Shown: positions 10,844 to 45,960, counted from the first letter of the stretch. The stretch is DNA of 64,000 nucleotides from Rana temporaria (GCF_905171775.1 NC_053491.1:225292486-225356485), one strand, 5' to 3'. Notes: generated by a model from the letters alone, not told the origin. Program-made: numbers and translations.

Positions 10844-12164
10844 CTCCCGGCCAGGTCTTAAGCCACAAGGCTCTCCTGGCCGAATTGGTCAAAGATGCTG
10901 ACCTTGCTGTCATAAGGATAGATTCCGCTGAAGCATCGGCAATGTACGACACGGCTGCAAAAAGAGTATTAAAGGAGTCCAAGATCTCCTGTTTTGGGGA
11001 ATCTGCTGAGATGTGCGCTTTTAGCTGGTTTAACCAGTGTTCCAGATTTCTGGCCACACAAGTTGACGCCATAGCTGGTTTAAGATTGTTCATCACAGAT
11101 TGCCAGTTTCTTTTAAGCAGCAGCTCTATCCTTTTGTCCATAGGCTCCTTTAGTAAGCCCATGTCTTCAAAGGCCAAGTCCGTAGATTTTGAAACCTGAG
11201 AAAATGCTGCGTCCAACTTTGGGATTTTATTCCAGATGGCTTCCGGGTTTTCCTCAAAAGGGAACCTCCTTTTATGAGTCCCAGAAAAAAACGGCTTCTT
11301 CTCCGGTTCCACCCATTCCTTCTTAATCATCTCAGTGATTAATGAATGTACTGGGAACACCCGACCTTTGGTATCCCCTAACCCTGCATACATTCGGTCA
11401 TGCAGGGAGAGCTCTTTCTTTTCTTCCTCTATCCCCAATGTTGCATGGATCACCTTTAAAAGGCCTGCAACCTCTTCCAGCGACAATTTATATTTTGAAG
11501 CAGGTTCTGCCTCATCCTCATTTTCAGAATCCGAATTTAGTGGGATTTCTTGAGAATCGTCCTGGATTAAAGGGTTAAAGAGGTTATGCCTTTCACCCAG
11601 CGAAGGGTCTTGTGAAACTCCAGGCTGCTCCACAGGTCTGGCCTCCAGACTTGACCTAAAGGCCTGAAATGTGGTACGGAGTTCTTTCTTAAGGGTGGAT
11701 ATTAAGTCCCCACCCCCGGAAGGAGCTTCTTTCAGCACCTCTTTAGTACAGTCTGCACAAAGAGTTTTACTCCAAGAATCACTGAGCTTCTCTTTGCAAA
11801 CAGGGCATCGCTTCTTCACAATCTGAGCCGAGCCTTTTCCCTGTATAAACAGACAAGATAAAGCACGCACGCTCAAAAACAAAAAATGACAGTAATAAAC
11901 TGACACCCAGGTGCACTAAGGAAACTTAGCAGTAATCCCCTGTGCCCTACAAGCCAAGACCATCACCACCATGGCACCCCTATGTAGGAAGATACATCCA
12001 TATAGACACCGACCAGACAGGGAAGTGGGAGGTGGGGAAAAGGGGGAGATGGGTGAAGTAACCCCCCTAAGAGAGAGATAGCTAAAGGTAATGCAGGACA
12101 CTTCCCTTACCTTAGCCTTGCTGGTGCCTTGGCTTGCCCCCTTAGCTGCAGTATCCTCCTCCAT
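10572..12164 (-). CDS. DIRS A ORF1 (Gag-like), probably spliced
   Basis: The open frame 11906-10572 codes for a Gag-like protein with an N-terminal CPVC-x12-CADC zinc-ribbon-like motif, an acidic middle, a conserved block (ARRALWLKTWPGD) and a basic, arginine-rich tail. A better start lies upstream: ATG at 12164 opens 18 codons ending TSKAK, then a donor GTAAGGG (12110). An acceptor TTTATACAG at 11841 rejoins in frame at GKGSAQIVKKRC. I therefore propose exons 12164-12111 and 11840-10572. ORF1 of element B is its homologue with the same cysteine spacing. Role: presumed nucleic-acid-binding particle protein. Confidence 0.8.
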
Positions 12165-12630
12165 TGCAGAGTATTGCAGCAGCGTGCAGTTGAATGAGGA
12201 CACGGTTCCAGGATTCAAAAACGCCGCCGCGCTGACCCGGAAGTCCCCTTTAAGGCACCAGGAGACCCTGCCTCCTCCCTCTGCGCCTGCGCCGGAAATG
12301 ACGCTGCGCCGACCCGGAAGCGCTGCCACTTCCTGCATACAGGACGCGTCTGAGGCCCTCCTCTGACGCCGGAGCCTCTCGCCTTGCGATGGGGTTTCAC
12401 GGACCCCGCTGCTCCGCCGGAAAAAACGGGCCGCAACTTCCGGGCGTACGGGCTCTCCCCGAGCACAGAAGAGGGAGAAGGAGCCCACGGACCGCCCTCA
12501 CCAGGCAAGTGGGAGAGTCATTTCTCATAGAAAAAAAGTAAGGGTGAGAACCATACGTCTCTCAGGCAGCCCTGAGAGATATCATGGCCCCCACCGGAGG
12601 TGTTCCTCCAGCTGGAGGAAACACAAAAAA

Positions 12631-12733
12631 ACTGGAGAGCGGAAGGGGAGGCTTCCCTTTAAAGACTTGATTGGTGGAGGTGTTTCCTGTGGAGGAGGAG
12701 CCATGATATCTCTCAGGTGCTGTCCTGAAAGCC
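12631..12733. repeat. DIRS A inverted terminal repeat, 5' end
   Basis: Inverted partner of 7353-7454, differing at about one base. The internal flank (12545-12625) holds a second, partial inverted copy of the same sequence. Confidence 0.9.
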
Positions 12734-12747
12734 GTTTTGGGAAATTA

Positions 12748-13739
12748 GGCTTATAGTAGGGGTTAAAATTATGTAAAGAGCCTACGTCCTGTATGACTTG
12801 GAAACAAATTGCTATATTGAAAAGAGGAAGAAGTTTTTTGGCAGAGAAGTCCACTTTTCCTCTTTCAAAAATCCCTACCAGTTTTTTCCTCTTATAGTTT
12901 AGTTCTGCTTTCAAGTTGAATTCCAAGATATTTTTTTTTTTCAAAGTTTCATTGGTCCACCTTGGGACCAATGTAAGCATACATATTCCATACCTGGCTG
13001 ATCCCTGTGGAAGTGGAGCAGCACAACTGTAGGAGCCACCACTACTACAGTGATCCTCGCGTCTTCTGCATGCTGTAGCAAGGGGCTACCCTGCTGCATA
13101 GTAACCAGGGGAGGGGAATGGGTACAGGGCATTTTCTAAATTGAACAAAGCCCCACCTCATCCTAGAATGCTTTGCATTCATTAAGAAAAACACAAAAGC
13201 ATTACCTGAATGGTGCCCATGGCAAGTGAGCAACACCCTGTGGTCACTATGCAGAAAGACAGCCACTTGGCATGGGACTTGTAAGAATGCCACTATAGTA
13301 GTGGTGAATACAACATTTCTCTGCTTTGATGCGATGGGTGGTCTTTGACCAATAAGGAGGTTTGGTCCTAATTCACAGGTGCATAAATCCGTAATGCCAT
13401 ACAAAGGGTGTTCTTCACTAGCACAGGATGCGCAGCCTCTGCAAATCAATGACAGGCAGATGACTGCACAAATCTACAAGCGCTTCCAGGAATGAACATC
13501 CATGTTGGTTGATGCAAGAATTAAAACACTGTCCTGGATCACATGTGCAACCTTTGTAGGTGAAGAATGCCCTTTTCATGGGCGTATGAATGGTTATGCC
13601 CATGTGAATCAGGCCTTAGAATGTGGCAAATCACAACTTTTACAAAAATAATGTTTGAGATTTCGCATTTAACGTTTATGTGACATTACTATAACAGATA
13701 ATGTTTACAAAAGTCAAATCAAGTAGATCAAGTATAAAC
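12748..13739. other. Gap between DIRS A and the kif20a 3' end, nothing recognised
   Basis: No coding sequence, transposon ends or RNA gene could be supported. The short frames on the minus strand (60-134 codons) lack similarity or codon bias that I can see. The mammalian neighbour on this side (CDC23) is not present in it. Confidence 0.5.
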
Positions 13740-14111
13740 TAAGCAGCTGTACAAAGTGGTTTATTACTAGCAACTAACATACATGATGAATATTGCACAT
13801 GTGAAAAGTCAGAACCGCTTCAAAATAAAAAACACAAAACTGTAGACCCCATTAAAAACAACTCTGCATCCCTTTTCATCAACAATGCAGGCTATCAAAA
13901 ATTTTTTTTTTTTTTTTAAATGGTGTCATTGCCTATGTAATCCCTTTTAAAACAAGAAAGACACCATTTACATATCAGTCCTTTGGTAAAATATGAAGTA
14001 TAAAGGATATATAGACTAAATATTGTAAAGGATAGGCACTGTACAGTTACTGCCACCGTTGGCTTCAGCAGCAACAGTGTTAACGAGTCCATTCACTGAA
14101 GCAGCTTATAG
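13740..14111 (-). other. kif20a: kif20a 3' UTR with candidate poly(A) signal
   Basis: Non-coding sequence after the stop. An AATAAA reads on the gene strand at 13765-13760, about 350 bp past the stop, and is the first full match in that direction. Cleavage would fall near 13740. This is a candidate; transcript data would settle it. Confidence 0.5.
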
Positions 14112-36868
<22,757 letters not shown>

Positions 36869-37248
36869 GTTGAGGGTTGTTGATGTTCTTTTTCCCTTTT
36901 GGAAATATAGTGCAAGTTAATTTAAATATGATGGATAAAATTGCTGAAAACAAGATAATAGTACTGCGTGCAAAGGCCAAAGACTCTCTTGCTTTGGAAT
37001 TGTGTTGCAGTGCCTGAACGCTTTATTTTTTCGAGATTCTGCTCAAATATTTCAGAGAAAAACAGAATAATCCAGTATCATAAACCCTTCAGCACTACAA
37101 ATGCAACAGACCATGAAAGCCACAATCACACAAATATCACAGTTCGTAAAGGAAGATACAGATTTAAAAAAAAAAAAAAAAAAAAAAAAATAGATCCAAG
37201 GCGTGTATTCATGAAGCAGAACGTTTGGTAACCTGATTGTGCCATACA

Positions 37249-37747
37249 TTAAAGGGGTGTTCCAGTCATTTTTAATGTTTATTAAAAGTCAGCAGCTACA
37301 AAAAGTGTAGGTGCTGGCTTTTAATAAACATACACTCACCTGCTCCACGTTCCAGCGATGCGCCGGCAAGGGCTCCGCTCCTCTCCCCCCCCCTCTCGGC
37401 CGGCATCTTCATTCCAAGTGTGGGCACCCGGCTGTGACAGCTTTCGGCTTGACAGCCGGGCACCCACTGCGCATTCGCGAGCGGCGCTGCGCCATCCGAT
37501 TGGATAGGCGATCGCCTGGGACCTGTCACGTGTCCCAGGCGATCGCCTACAGGGAGGGGCTTCCAAAAGGCGATATGACGTATCGCCTTAGCAGCCCCTC
37601 AGCGGAAGGAGGAAGTGGGACAGGTAGTCCCACTCCTCCTGAAGCCCCCACTCCCCCCCCAAAAAAATGACATGCCAAATGGGGCATGTAACGGAGAGAG
37701 GAGTGGATTAAGCGGAAGTTCCACGTTTGGGTGGAACTCCGCTTTAA
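37249..37747. mobile_element. TTAA MITE, in kif20a intron 1
   Basis: Left end TTAAAGGGGTGTTCCAGTC, right end GGTGGAACTCCGCTTTAA. The interior has GC-rich inverted blocks (CGATCGCCTGGGACCTGTC, 37508-37552). It shares its right TTAA with the next copy. Confidence 0.8.
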
Positions 37748-38127
37748 AGTAGTTCAGCCTACAATTCTAAACCTACTCGCAGCCACATTTAAAAATCTAC
37801 CTAGCTCTGTAAAGAAGAGATCAATGTACAAACCTTTTCTGCAGCCAGTCTGGCCCCAGGCTGAGCTGTCAGCAGCAGCTTCAGTGTGTAGGAGTGTGCA
37901 GAAGAGGCAGCCGACAATGGAAGCACCATAGCAAGTCTATGGGTGACGTCACTTCTCAGTCATTTCTGAACCGTTGTCGGTTCTCTCCTGCAGACAGCTT
38001 CCACCGCTGGAACCTGGACTGTGTACGCTCAAGAAAAGGCATGTATAGCGAGCTCTTCTTTACAGGGCTAGAATGTGGCTGCTAGTAGGTATAGTGTTAG
38101 TTGGATTTTGGGTGAACATCCACTTTA
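37744..38127. mobile_element. TTAA MITE abutting the previous copy
   Basis: Left half (CTACTCGCAGCCACATT, CTGTAAAGAAGAG) and right half (CTCTTCTTTACAGGGC, AATGTGGCTGCTAGTAGG) are inverted copies. The right end is GGGTGAACATCCACTTTAA. Tandem TTAA insertion. Confidence 0.75.
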
Positions 38128-38929
38128 AAAAGTGTAACTAAAGGCAAAAACTGAAAATTCCTCTTTGATTTCAGTGACAGACAAAGCTCTTCTATTCTTG
38201 ATCTTGACCATAGGGTTACACCACCACCTACAGGAGTAGGACACTAGGCCAAAGGACAGCACTGCCTATGATAAGTCCTAGATGGTATCAACACGCTCCC
38301 TGCTATTGGCAAGCCAGTTAGTCACAAAGCAGTATAAAGATAGAAAAGCTAAAGACATTCCTCTATTCTTGACCATTGGAATGTCCCAGGGGCATCACAA
38401 GGTGTGAGAAAGAAGAGAAAAAAAAAAAAAAAAAAAAACTGGCTTGCTTATAGCAGAGAAGTGTTTGTTTGCATAGTATCCCACTACTGTAGCTGGCGGT
38501 ATAGCTATATCGTCAAGAATAGAAGCACTGTGTCCCTCAATGAATGAATGAATGAATGAATGAATGTATGCAAGAGAAACTTTTTTCTCTCCATTTTGGA
38601 TAGTGATATTATCCCTGTCCGCCCCCCCCACCACCATCTCTATCCCACTGGATAGATTCCTGTTTACTTTCTTTCCCAGGAAGTGAGAAACTCCCTCCAA
38701 AGTGTGGGAATCCTGGTGTGTCACCAGAACTAGAGTCCCCATTGGAAGATTTCCCCTCTATTAGCGTTCTGATACAAGCACAAAATTTGGGATTTTCGAT
38801 AATAGTAAACAGTACAAATAGAATGGGTGCAGAGAGCTGAGCAGTTTAGAGGGGCACAGCTCTACCCACTACAGGCTGTGTGCAGAAAACAAAAGGAGGG
38901 GGGTGGAGACAGGACCAATCACCCTACAC

Positions 38930-39115
38930 CAGTGTTTCTCAACTCCAGTCCTCAAGGCGCACCAACAGGTCTTGTTTTCAGGCTTTCCATTATTTTGCAC
39001 AGGTGATTTTATCAGTTTCACTGCCTTAGTAATTACCACAGCAGTTTCATCTGAGGGAAATCCTGAAAAACATGACCTGTTGGTGCGCCCTGAGGACTGG
39101 AGTTGAGAAACACTG
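38930..39115. mobile_element. hAT-type MITE, in kif20a intron 1
   Basis: A 186-bp element with inverted ends CAGTGTTTCTCAACTCC and GGAGTTGAGAAACACTG, about 40 bp of further complementarity (GCACCAACAGGTC), and an exact 8-bp duplication CCCTACAC at 38922-38929 and 39116-39123. Confidence 0.95.
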
Positions 39116-39280
39116 CCCTACACAATGAGAGAACAGCAGTGACCGGTCTTTATTGCAGGAAGCTCCTACACACAGGATTACTGCACACAGATCTGGAAGA
39201 TATACACAATCACACAAAGAATCAAGGAGGAAAATACATGGTGAATGTATTTAGATATTTGCTTATCCTGGAGTTCAGTT

Positions 39281-40289
39281 TTAACCACTTGCCGTCGCCG
39301 CACCGTCGAAATACGTCCACAAGGTGGCTCTGCTGGTCGAGAGCACGTAATATGACGTCCTCTCTCCCAGCCGCCACTAGGGGCGCGCGCGCCCCCCGCT
39401 CGCCCCCGACTCCCGTGCCTGGCGGGCGCGATCGCCGCCGGGCACACGCGATCGCTCGGTACAGAGCAGGGACCGGGAGCTGTGTGTGTAAACACACAGC
39501 TCTCGGTCCTGTCAGTGGGGGAAATGCTTTTCTTCGGTTCATACAATGTATGAACCGAGGATCAGTGTTTCCCCTAGTGAGGCCACCCCCCCCCCCCCAC
39601 AGTAAGAACACACCCAGGCATACTTAACCCCTTCCCCGCCCCCTAGTGTTAACCCCTTCACTGCCAGTGGCATTTTTATAGTAATCCAATGCATTTTTAT
39701 AGCACTGATCGCTATAAAAATGCCAATGGTCCCAAAAATGTGTCAAAAGTGTCCAAAGTGTCCGCCATAATGTCGCAGTACCGAAAAAAAAAAAAAATAA
39801 AAAAAAAAAAAAAAAAAAAAAAAAATCGCTGATCGCCGCCATTACTAGTAAAAAAAATATAATAAAAATGACATAAAACTACCCCCTATTTTGTAAACGC
39901 TGTAACTTTTGCGCAAACCAATCAATAAACGCTTATTGCGATTTTTTTTTACGAAAAATATGTAGAAGAAAACGTATCGGCCTAATCTGAGGAAAAAAAT
40001 AGTTTTTTTATATATTTTTGGGGGATATTTATTATAGCAAAATGTAAAAAATATTCATTTTTTTCAAAATTGTCGCTCTATTTTTGTTTATAGCGCAAAA
40101 ACTAAAAACCGCAGAGGTGATCAAATACCACCAAAAGAAAGCTCTATTTGTGGGAAAAAAAGGACGCCAATTTTGTTTGGAAGCCACGTCGCACGACCGC
40201 GCAATTGTCTGTTAAAGCGACAGAGTACCGAATTGCAAAAAGTACTCTGGTCTTTGGGCAGCAATATGGTCCGGGGGGTAAGTGGTTAA
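39281..40289. mobile_element. TTAA (CCACTTGCC) element, longest copy, in kif20a intron 1
   Basis: Starts TTAACCACTTGCCGTCGCC and ends GGTAAGTGGTTAA. The interior has GC-rich inverted blocks (39365-39500), GCACTGATCGCTATAAAAATG, and a family-typical TGTAACTTTTGCGCAAACC. About 1.0 kb, non-coding. Confidence 0.85.
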
Positions 40290-40349
40290 TAAAAAAGTCC
40301 AGAAATAAAAATAAAGAATCATATTCATCTAGATGGCTGCAGTATTGAT

Positions 40350-41037
40350 TTGACCACTTGCTTACTGGGCACTTAAACCCCCTACCCTTGCCCAGACCAA
40401 TTTTCAGCGCTCTCACAACCCTGTACCCAAATGACATTTTTATCCCCACATATAGAGCTTTCTTTTGGTGGCATATGATCACCTCTGCGTTTTTTGTTTA
40501 AAAAAAAAAATTCAACAAAAAATACAAAACCATTTTATATTTTGTTATAAAATGTAGCAAACAGGTAATTGTTGTCCTTCATTGATGTATGCTGATGAGG
40601 CTGCCCTGGTGGGCACTGATCGGCAGCAGTGCTAGGTGGCACCGATTAGCACCACTGGTGGGCATTGATGGGTGGTACTTTGGGCACTGATGAGGTGCAT
40701 GTGTCCCTTCCTCTTCGGGATCGATGTCCCTTGCACAAGAGCCGGTGATATGCTTTTTTTTTTCTCCTCATGCGGTCAGCGCGAGAAAGAAAAAAAAAAT
40801 AATTACCGAGCTTTTGTTTACATCGCGTGATCAGCTGATCACGTGATGGCTGACAGCTGATCATGTGGTAAGGGGGTGGGATCGGCCCCTTACTCGGATC
40901 TGTGATCACCCAAGTCTCAGTGATCACAGGGCGTGCGGGGAGCATGCTAAGGGGAGGACATCTATTGATGACCTCCCGGCAAAAAAGGTCCGTGCTGTAG
41001 CCATCATTTGGCTATAGCGCGGATCTGAAGGGGTTAA
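40350..41037. mobile_element. Related element, TGACCACTTGC to GGGGTTAA
   Basis: Begins TTGACCACTTGCTTACTGGG and ends GATCTGAAGGGGTTAA. Interior includes the direct GTGGGCACTGAT motif and CGTGATCAGCTGATCACG (40826-40845), a perfect palindrome. Probably an independent family of the same type. Confidence 0.6.
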
Positions 41038-42011
41038 TATTGCAGCTGTCCCCCTCTGGCTCTACACCAAGAACTGAGCAATAAAGACTGCTGATCGCTC
41101 AGTTCTCAGCTCTGACCACAGAGCAGAGACTGTCAGACATTATTGTTGAGATCCCTGCACCAGCTCTGTGACGTCTGAGTCACAGGAATGCAATACCAAG
41201 TGCGTTTGGGGAGCAGATTAGAATTGTTTTTATGCACGTAAAACGAGTCTTAAATGTGCAGAATTTATTCCAGTGGCCAGAAGAAAATGTATATTCTTGT
41301 TAGTAGAATGCATTTACGCTGAATGCAATACTTGCATACATACGATTTTATTTCTGCCAGAAAATAAAATCCAGCATATTTGGAGCGTTACCGTGTGAAT
41401 GAGGCCTTACAGAGAAACAAAATACTGCACATTTCATGGAGCAAAGAGGTATTTTCATACCAAATAACTGAGTCCCTTTGCACTGTGTTCAGCCAAACTA
41501 CAGATCAGAGAGGAAGGTGGGGGGTGAGGAGGTCGATACAAATACTGGGCCATTTTACCCCTAATGCAGAGTACAAAAATGTCCTGCCTTTAGAACCACT
41601 TTAACTATCAAGGAAAAGACAAAAGGGTCCATGCAACAAGGTCTCTAGTACACAAATCTATGTTTCAGCAGATCCAGCCTTGCAAGGACGCTTTTTCAGC
41701 CTGAGGTATCAAGAGTTGGAAATCTGCTGACTATACAAGATTTTAATATTCACGTGCAATACCGTTTTATTTTATTTCAACACTAAAGTATACCTTAAGA
41801 CCAAAACTTTTTTTTTGGAAAGAATGGACAGGCATTACACCTCATCAATTGTTGTTGCTGTCTGTACCCCTATTAGGGAGATTCCTCTATTAGTCCTTCA
41901 TCCAGAAATGAATCAGAGAAAAAAAAAAAAAAAAAAAAAAAACACGGCAAACTAATGCCACCTACCAGGAAGCAGATCTACCACTTTTGGGTGGAACTCC
42001 ACTTTAACTTG

Positions 42012-42266
42012 TTAAGGCCCCTGTCACACTGCCGTGACTTGAAAGTCGATCGATTTTGCTGCGATTTCAGGGAATGCCTGTGAAAACTTGAGGTCTATGG
42101 ACCTCAACTCGCATCAAAGTCAAACTCAAGTAGTTTAGGGACTACTTTAAAGTTATGTGATTGAAGTCACACAGATATAAATGGTGATCATGGAGTACGA
42201 GTTGGCATGTGACGCTGATGTCCAAAGTCGCAGGAAAAGTCGCACAAGTGTGAAAGGGGGTTTAAA
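42012..42266. mobile_element. MITE with AAGGCCCCTGTCACACT ends
   Basis: Left AAGGCCCCTGTCACACT, right GTGTGAAAGGGGGTTT; related in its ends to 5405-5684. Short and non-coding. Confidence 0.6.
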
Positions 42267-42348
42267 GTGATTGTAAAGTCACTGAAAGGCTGAATGACCT
42301 TGATTGACAGCTGCGGCAGCAAACCAGGTGTGTACCAGACGGCTTAGA

Positions 42349-42490
42349 CCAGGGATCCTCAAACTACGGCCCTTCAACTACACATCCCATGAGGCATTGT
42401 AACACACTGACATTCACAGACATGACTAGGCATGATGGGAATTGTAGTTCCTGAACAACTGGAGGGCAGTAGTTTGAAGACCCATGGCAT
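42349..42490. mobile_element. hAT-like MITE, in kif20a intron 1
   Basis: Ends GGGATCCTCAAACTACGGCCC and GGCAGTAGTTTGAAGACCC are inverted copies with a few mismatches. The middle includes GATGGGAATTGTAGTTCC. No clear target duplication, so class assignment is tentative. Confidence 0.6.
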
Positions 42491-42567
42491 AGACATTCGT
42501 GGACATCGCTGGAGAGAGAAGGGGCTCAGGTAAGTAATTAGGGGGTACTACACACAGGTTTTTTATC

Positions 42568-43275
42568 TTAAAGCGGAGGTTCACCCAAATAAAATCTTTA
42601 TAAGACCAAATTATTTATACTTCTAACATGTACAGTAGGATTTTTTTTTTTTTTTTAGGCTGTACATACCTTATAATCTATATTTGCAATCCGGGTACTC
42701 ACTCCCGTGGGAGTAGGCGTTTCCAAGCTGAGCCGCAATGTAATCTGGGAGTTGGCCCAGATGATTGATGTCCTTCAGAAAATGTTCCCCCCGGCGGATA
42801 AGGCCGCCCCCCCCCGTATTGCGTAGGCGCATCACGGAGTTTCCGAAAGGAGCCGAACATGTAGAGCTTTCGAGTCAGCTCTATACGGCGCCTGCGCAGT
42901 CAGCTCTACACGGCTCCTAGTTTGTGCGCAGGTGCTGTGTAGAGCTAAATCGCGGCTCTACATGTTCGGCTCCTTTCGGAAACGCTGTGACTCTCGTGAC
43001 GCGCCTACGCAATACGGGGGAGGGGGGGGGGGGGCGGCGGCCTTATCCGCCGGGGGGAACATTTTCTGAAGGACATTAATCATCTGGGCGAACTCCCAGA
43101 TTACATTGCGGCTCAGCTTGGAAACGCCTACTCCCGCGGGAGTGAGGCCCCGGAAGCAGGATTGCAAATATAGATTATAAGGTATGTACAGCCTAAAGAA
43201 GAAAAAAATGTACATGTTAGAAGTATAAAGAATTTGGTCTTATAAAGATGTTATTTGGGTGAACCTCCGCTTTAA
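42568..43275. mobile_element. TTAA palindromic MITE, in kif20a intron 1
   Basis: Ends TTAAAGCGGAGGTTCACCC and GGGTGAACCTCCGCTTTAA. Arms of about 300 bp fold around GGCGCCTGCGCAGTCAGC near 42890-42920. Contains C and G runs (42807-42816, 43018-43034). Confidence 0.88.
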
Positions 43276-43805
43276 TGCATTAAAATGGATGTGAACCAGA
43301 TTCATGAAATTTGAGCTAGGCACATATATCTGCAGTGTTTTCTTATCTCTGTTCAAAGCAAAGTCTAGTGGCTTTCTTCTGCTCAGTTCTTCTGTTATCA
43401 GCCTGACAACTTCTGACAAGTTCTCCATCAACCGTGATAAAAACCAGGCTGAATTGTGTGGTGGGAGGTTGCTATAAATAGATTTGAAGAGAGATGAACT
43501 ATTCACAAAACAGCTCTGCAAGTCTTTTCCTATGTGGAGAGGGGGGGTGTGCGCGCCTTTCCTCCAATCAGCTGTATGCCCAGACTTCGTTTCCAGTGCT
43601 GAAAAGAAATTCTGTAACATAATGTTACTTGGCAGACTGCTTTTTCTTTAACTTTACACAAAGAAGTTTATCCCTTTGATCCAAGAAGGAAGAGTTAGTT
43701 ACAATGTTTCTTGTTAAAAACTTGGCAGAATGCCTGTCTCTCCACTTATATGAAAGAATTGGCAAACTCTGCATTGGAGATCGAATTGACAACACAATTT
43801 AACGA

Positions 43806-44239
43806 TTAAAGTGGTTGTAAACCCACTATTTGGACTTTTACCTACAGGTAAGCCTACAACATGGCTTACCTGTAGGCAAGGATAATATCTCCTAAACCTG
43901 CACGGTTTAGGAGATATTACCCCCGCAATGCGGGCGGCGCATGCGCAGGGGGGAATCCACGGCTGAAGGACCGGCATCGCCGGACCCTGCCGATTTTAAA
44001 TCTCCCGCGCGCACGCCGCTCCAGCCAATCACAGCGCTGGAGCGGCGATACCCGGAAGACACGCCGGAGCAAGATGACATCCTGCTCGGCGTGGACCAGG
44101 TAAGTGGTACACACCTCGTTCCGAGGTAAGTATTTCATAATAGGCTAGTATGCGGTGCATACTAGCCTATTATGCCTTTTGCATTGCAGGTTTGGGGGGA
44201 AAAAAAAAAAAAAGTTTATGCGGTTTACAACCGCTTTAA
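43806..44239. mobile_element. TTAA MITE with GTGGTTGTAAACC ends
   Basis: TTAAAGTGGTTGTAAACCC at the left, GGTTTACAACCGCTTTAA at the right. Interior palindromes CTACAGGTAAGCC/GGCTTACCTGTAG (43842-43878) and AATAGGCTAGTATGC/GCATACTAGCCTATT. Confidence 0.85.
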
Positions 44240-44358
44240 TTGTGCAGCTCTAGAAGACAGCAGATATACACGCAAAACTTATGTAGGGAGATTTGTTTCA
44301 TCTGTGTATCATTTGAGGCATTTCACTTCACTGGGTGTATGGAGGGCTTACATCCACT

Positions 44359-45219
44359 TTAAAGCAGAGCTCCACCCTAAAGTGAAACTTCTGCTCATCG
44401 GATTCCTCCCCCCCTCTGCTGCCACAATTGGCACCTTTTGGGGGGAGGGGGGACAGGATACCTGTCTTTGACAGGTATCCTTTCCCACTTCCGGGAGTCC
44501 GGCTGCGACGTGGCAGTGACGTCACCGTGCAGCTCGCTCCCTCCTCCCCTGGCCGCCGGGGTAAAAGGAGGAGCGGGGCCTCACGCATGCGCAGTAGGGT
44601 TCCCTGTGTGAAGCCAAAAAGCTACACTGCCGCCGCCATTGCAGGCAAGGGAACCTGGCAGTGTAGCCATTTCGGCTTGACACCGGGAACCTTACTGCCG
44701 ACATCACTGGACTCCAGGACAGGTAAGTGTCCATTTATTTAAAGTGGATTTGCCACTAAAAAAATATATTAAAAGCCAGCAGCTACAAATACTGCAGCTG
44801 CTGACTTTTAATATAAGGACACTTACCTGTCCTGGAGTCCAGCGCCGTCCGCAGCAGATGACGAGCGATCGCTCGTCACCCTGCTGCTCCCCCCTCCATC
44901 CACGTTGAGGGAACCAGGAAGTGAAGCGCTCCGGCTTCACTGTCCGGTTCCCTACAGCGCATGCGCGAGTCGCGCTGCGCCCGCCGATTGGCTCCCGCTG
45001 TGTGCTGGGAGCCGAGTGTTCCCAGCATACAACGGGGGACGGAAAGTAAGGAAAAAAACTGTCTTTTGCCCGTATCGTGTGGCCGGAAGTGGGTGCAGAT
45101 ACCTGTCTGTAGACAGGTATCTGCACCCCCCTCTCCCCTGAAAGGTGTCAAATGTGACACCGGAGGGGGGGAGGGTGCCGATCAGCGCGACTTCACTTTA
45201 GAGTGGAGATCCGCTTTAA
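44359..45219. mobile_element. TTAA palindromic MITE, compound, in kif20a intron 1
   Basis: TTAAAGCAGAGCTCCACCC at the left, GTGGAGATCCGCTTTAA at the right. Internal inverted pair around 44790 (CTGGACTCCAGGACAGGTAAG at 44708-44728 and its complement at 44824-44844), plus further GC-rich arms. Possibly two nested copies. Confidence 0.75.
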
Positions 45220-45902
45220 ATCCAGCAGCTGCAGTATATGTAGCTGCTGGCTTTTATTTTTTTCCCCGGACCCCCTCTTTAAGATAAAAAAACCTTTTTG
45301 CCTTTACAACCCCCTTTAACAGTCTGGTTTCCTATCGCTTCCGGTTTCGGGACAGGAAGTGAAGGGAAAACGTCCCAATGGGACACAGGTGTAAAAAAGG
45401 GGCAATGTTTGAAGTACAGCCCGTTTGGTGTAGACATGGAGAGGCAGAAGTGTGCAAATCACAGGATCCCCCGGAGACAATAAAGGGGAGCCATGGGGAG
45501 CCTTAAAATAAACTAAAAGCAGCCTCCATATCCGAGGTTCGCTAAGCTGCAATATACAGTAAAACCTTGGGGAAGGGGAGATATTTAATAAACGGGGAGA
45601 TATTTAATAAACGGGGAGATACAAAGTGCAGCATGGTGGGGTTTTATTTAGCAGGCTGAGGGGGGTAGCTGAGCACACATTGAGAGACCTCGTCCAGTAT
45701 AGGCGAGGCACACTCCAGGCTGTAGCACGATAACCCCAGCATACTACTACAAGGATACACAAGGCAGCAATACTCGGAATACAGCCATACACGCGGTCGT
45801 TGTGTGACTAGACTAAACACAAAGCCGTGCATAGTATTACAAAACCCACTATGAAGAGGACTATACCACACAACATTCTATACGAAGACTACAATCACTC
45901 AC

Positions 45903-45960
45903 CGAGTTCCCGCACCGCTACGCTGCTACCTGCAACTATCCTTACTCCCCGCCTGTTCGT
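45903..45960 (-). other. kif20a: kif20a non-coding exon 1 (5' UTR), probable
   Basis: On the minus strand a GC-rich stretch ends GGAACTCG followed by the consensus donor GTGAGTG (45902-45896). It lies just downstream of the CCAAT/CHR promoter cluster and has no coding potential in frame with exon 2, so it is read as the untranslated first exon. The 3' edge (45903) is supported by the donor; the 5' edge is a guess. Confidence 0.6.

Larger units (their letters stand above)
7315..12747 (-). mobile_element. DIRS element A, full length, recombinase frameshifted
   Basis: A tyrosine-recombinase retrotransposon of about 5.4 kb, running 12747 to 7315. It has inverted terminal repeats (7353-7454 against 12631-12733), an internal complementary region (7553-7650) matching both outer ends, and three overlapping coding regions in the order ORF1, RT/RNase H, recombinase. 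DIRS elements lack LTRs and integrase and are thought to integrate through a circular intermediate with the recombinase, leaving no target duplication; none was seen. The recombinase frame is broken, so this copy should be non-autonomous. It lies about 1 kb past the kif20a 3' end, in the same orientation. Confidence 0.92.

Noticed and set aside
11916..12508. Extra gene upstream of DIRS A ORF1 (190 codons)
   Set aside because: Covers the GC-rich leader and the proposed ORF1 exon in other frames; no domain, and GC bias explains the open frame.
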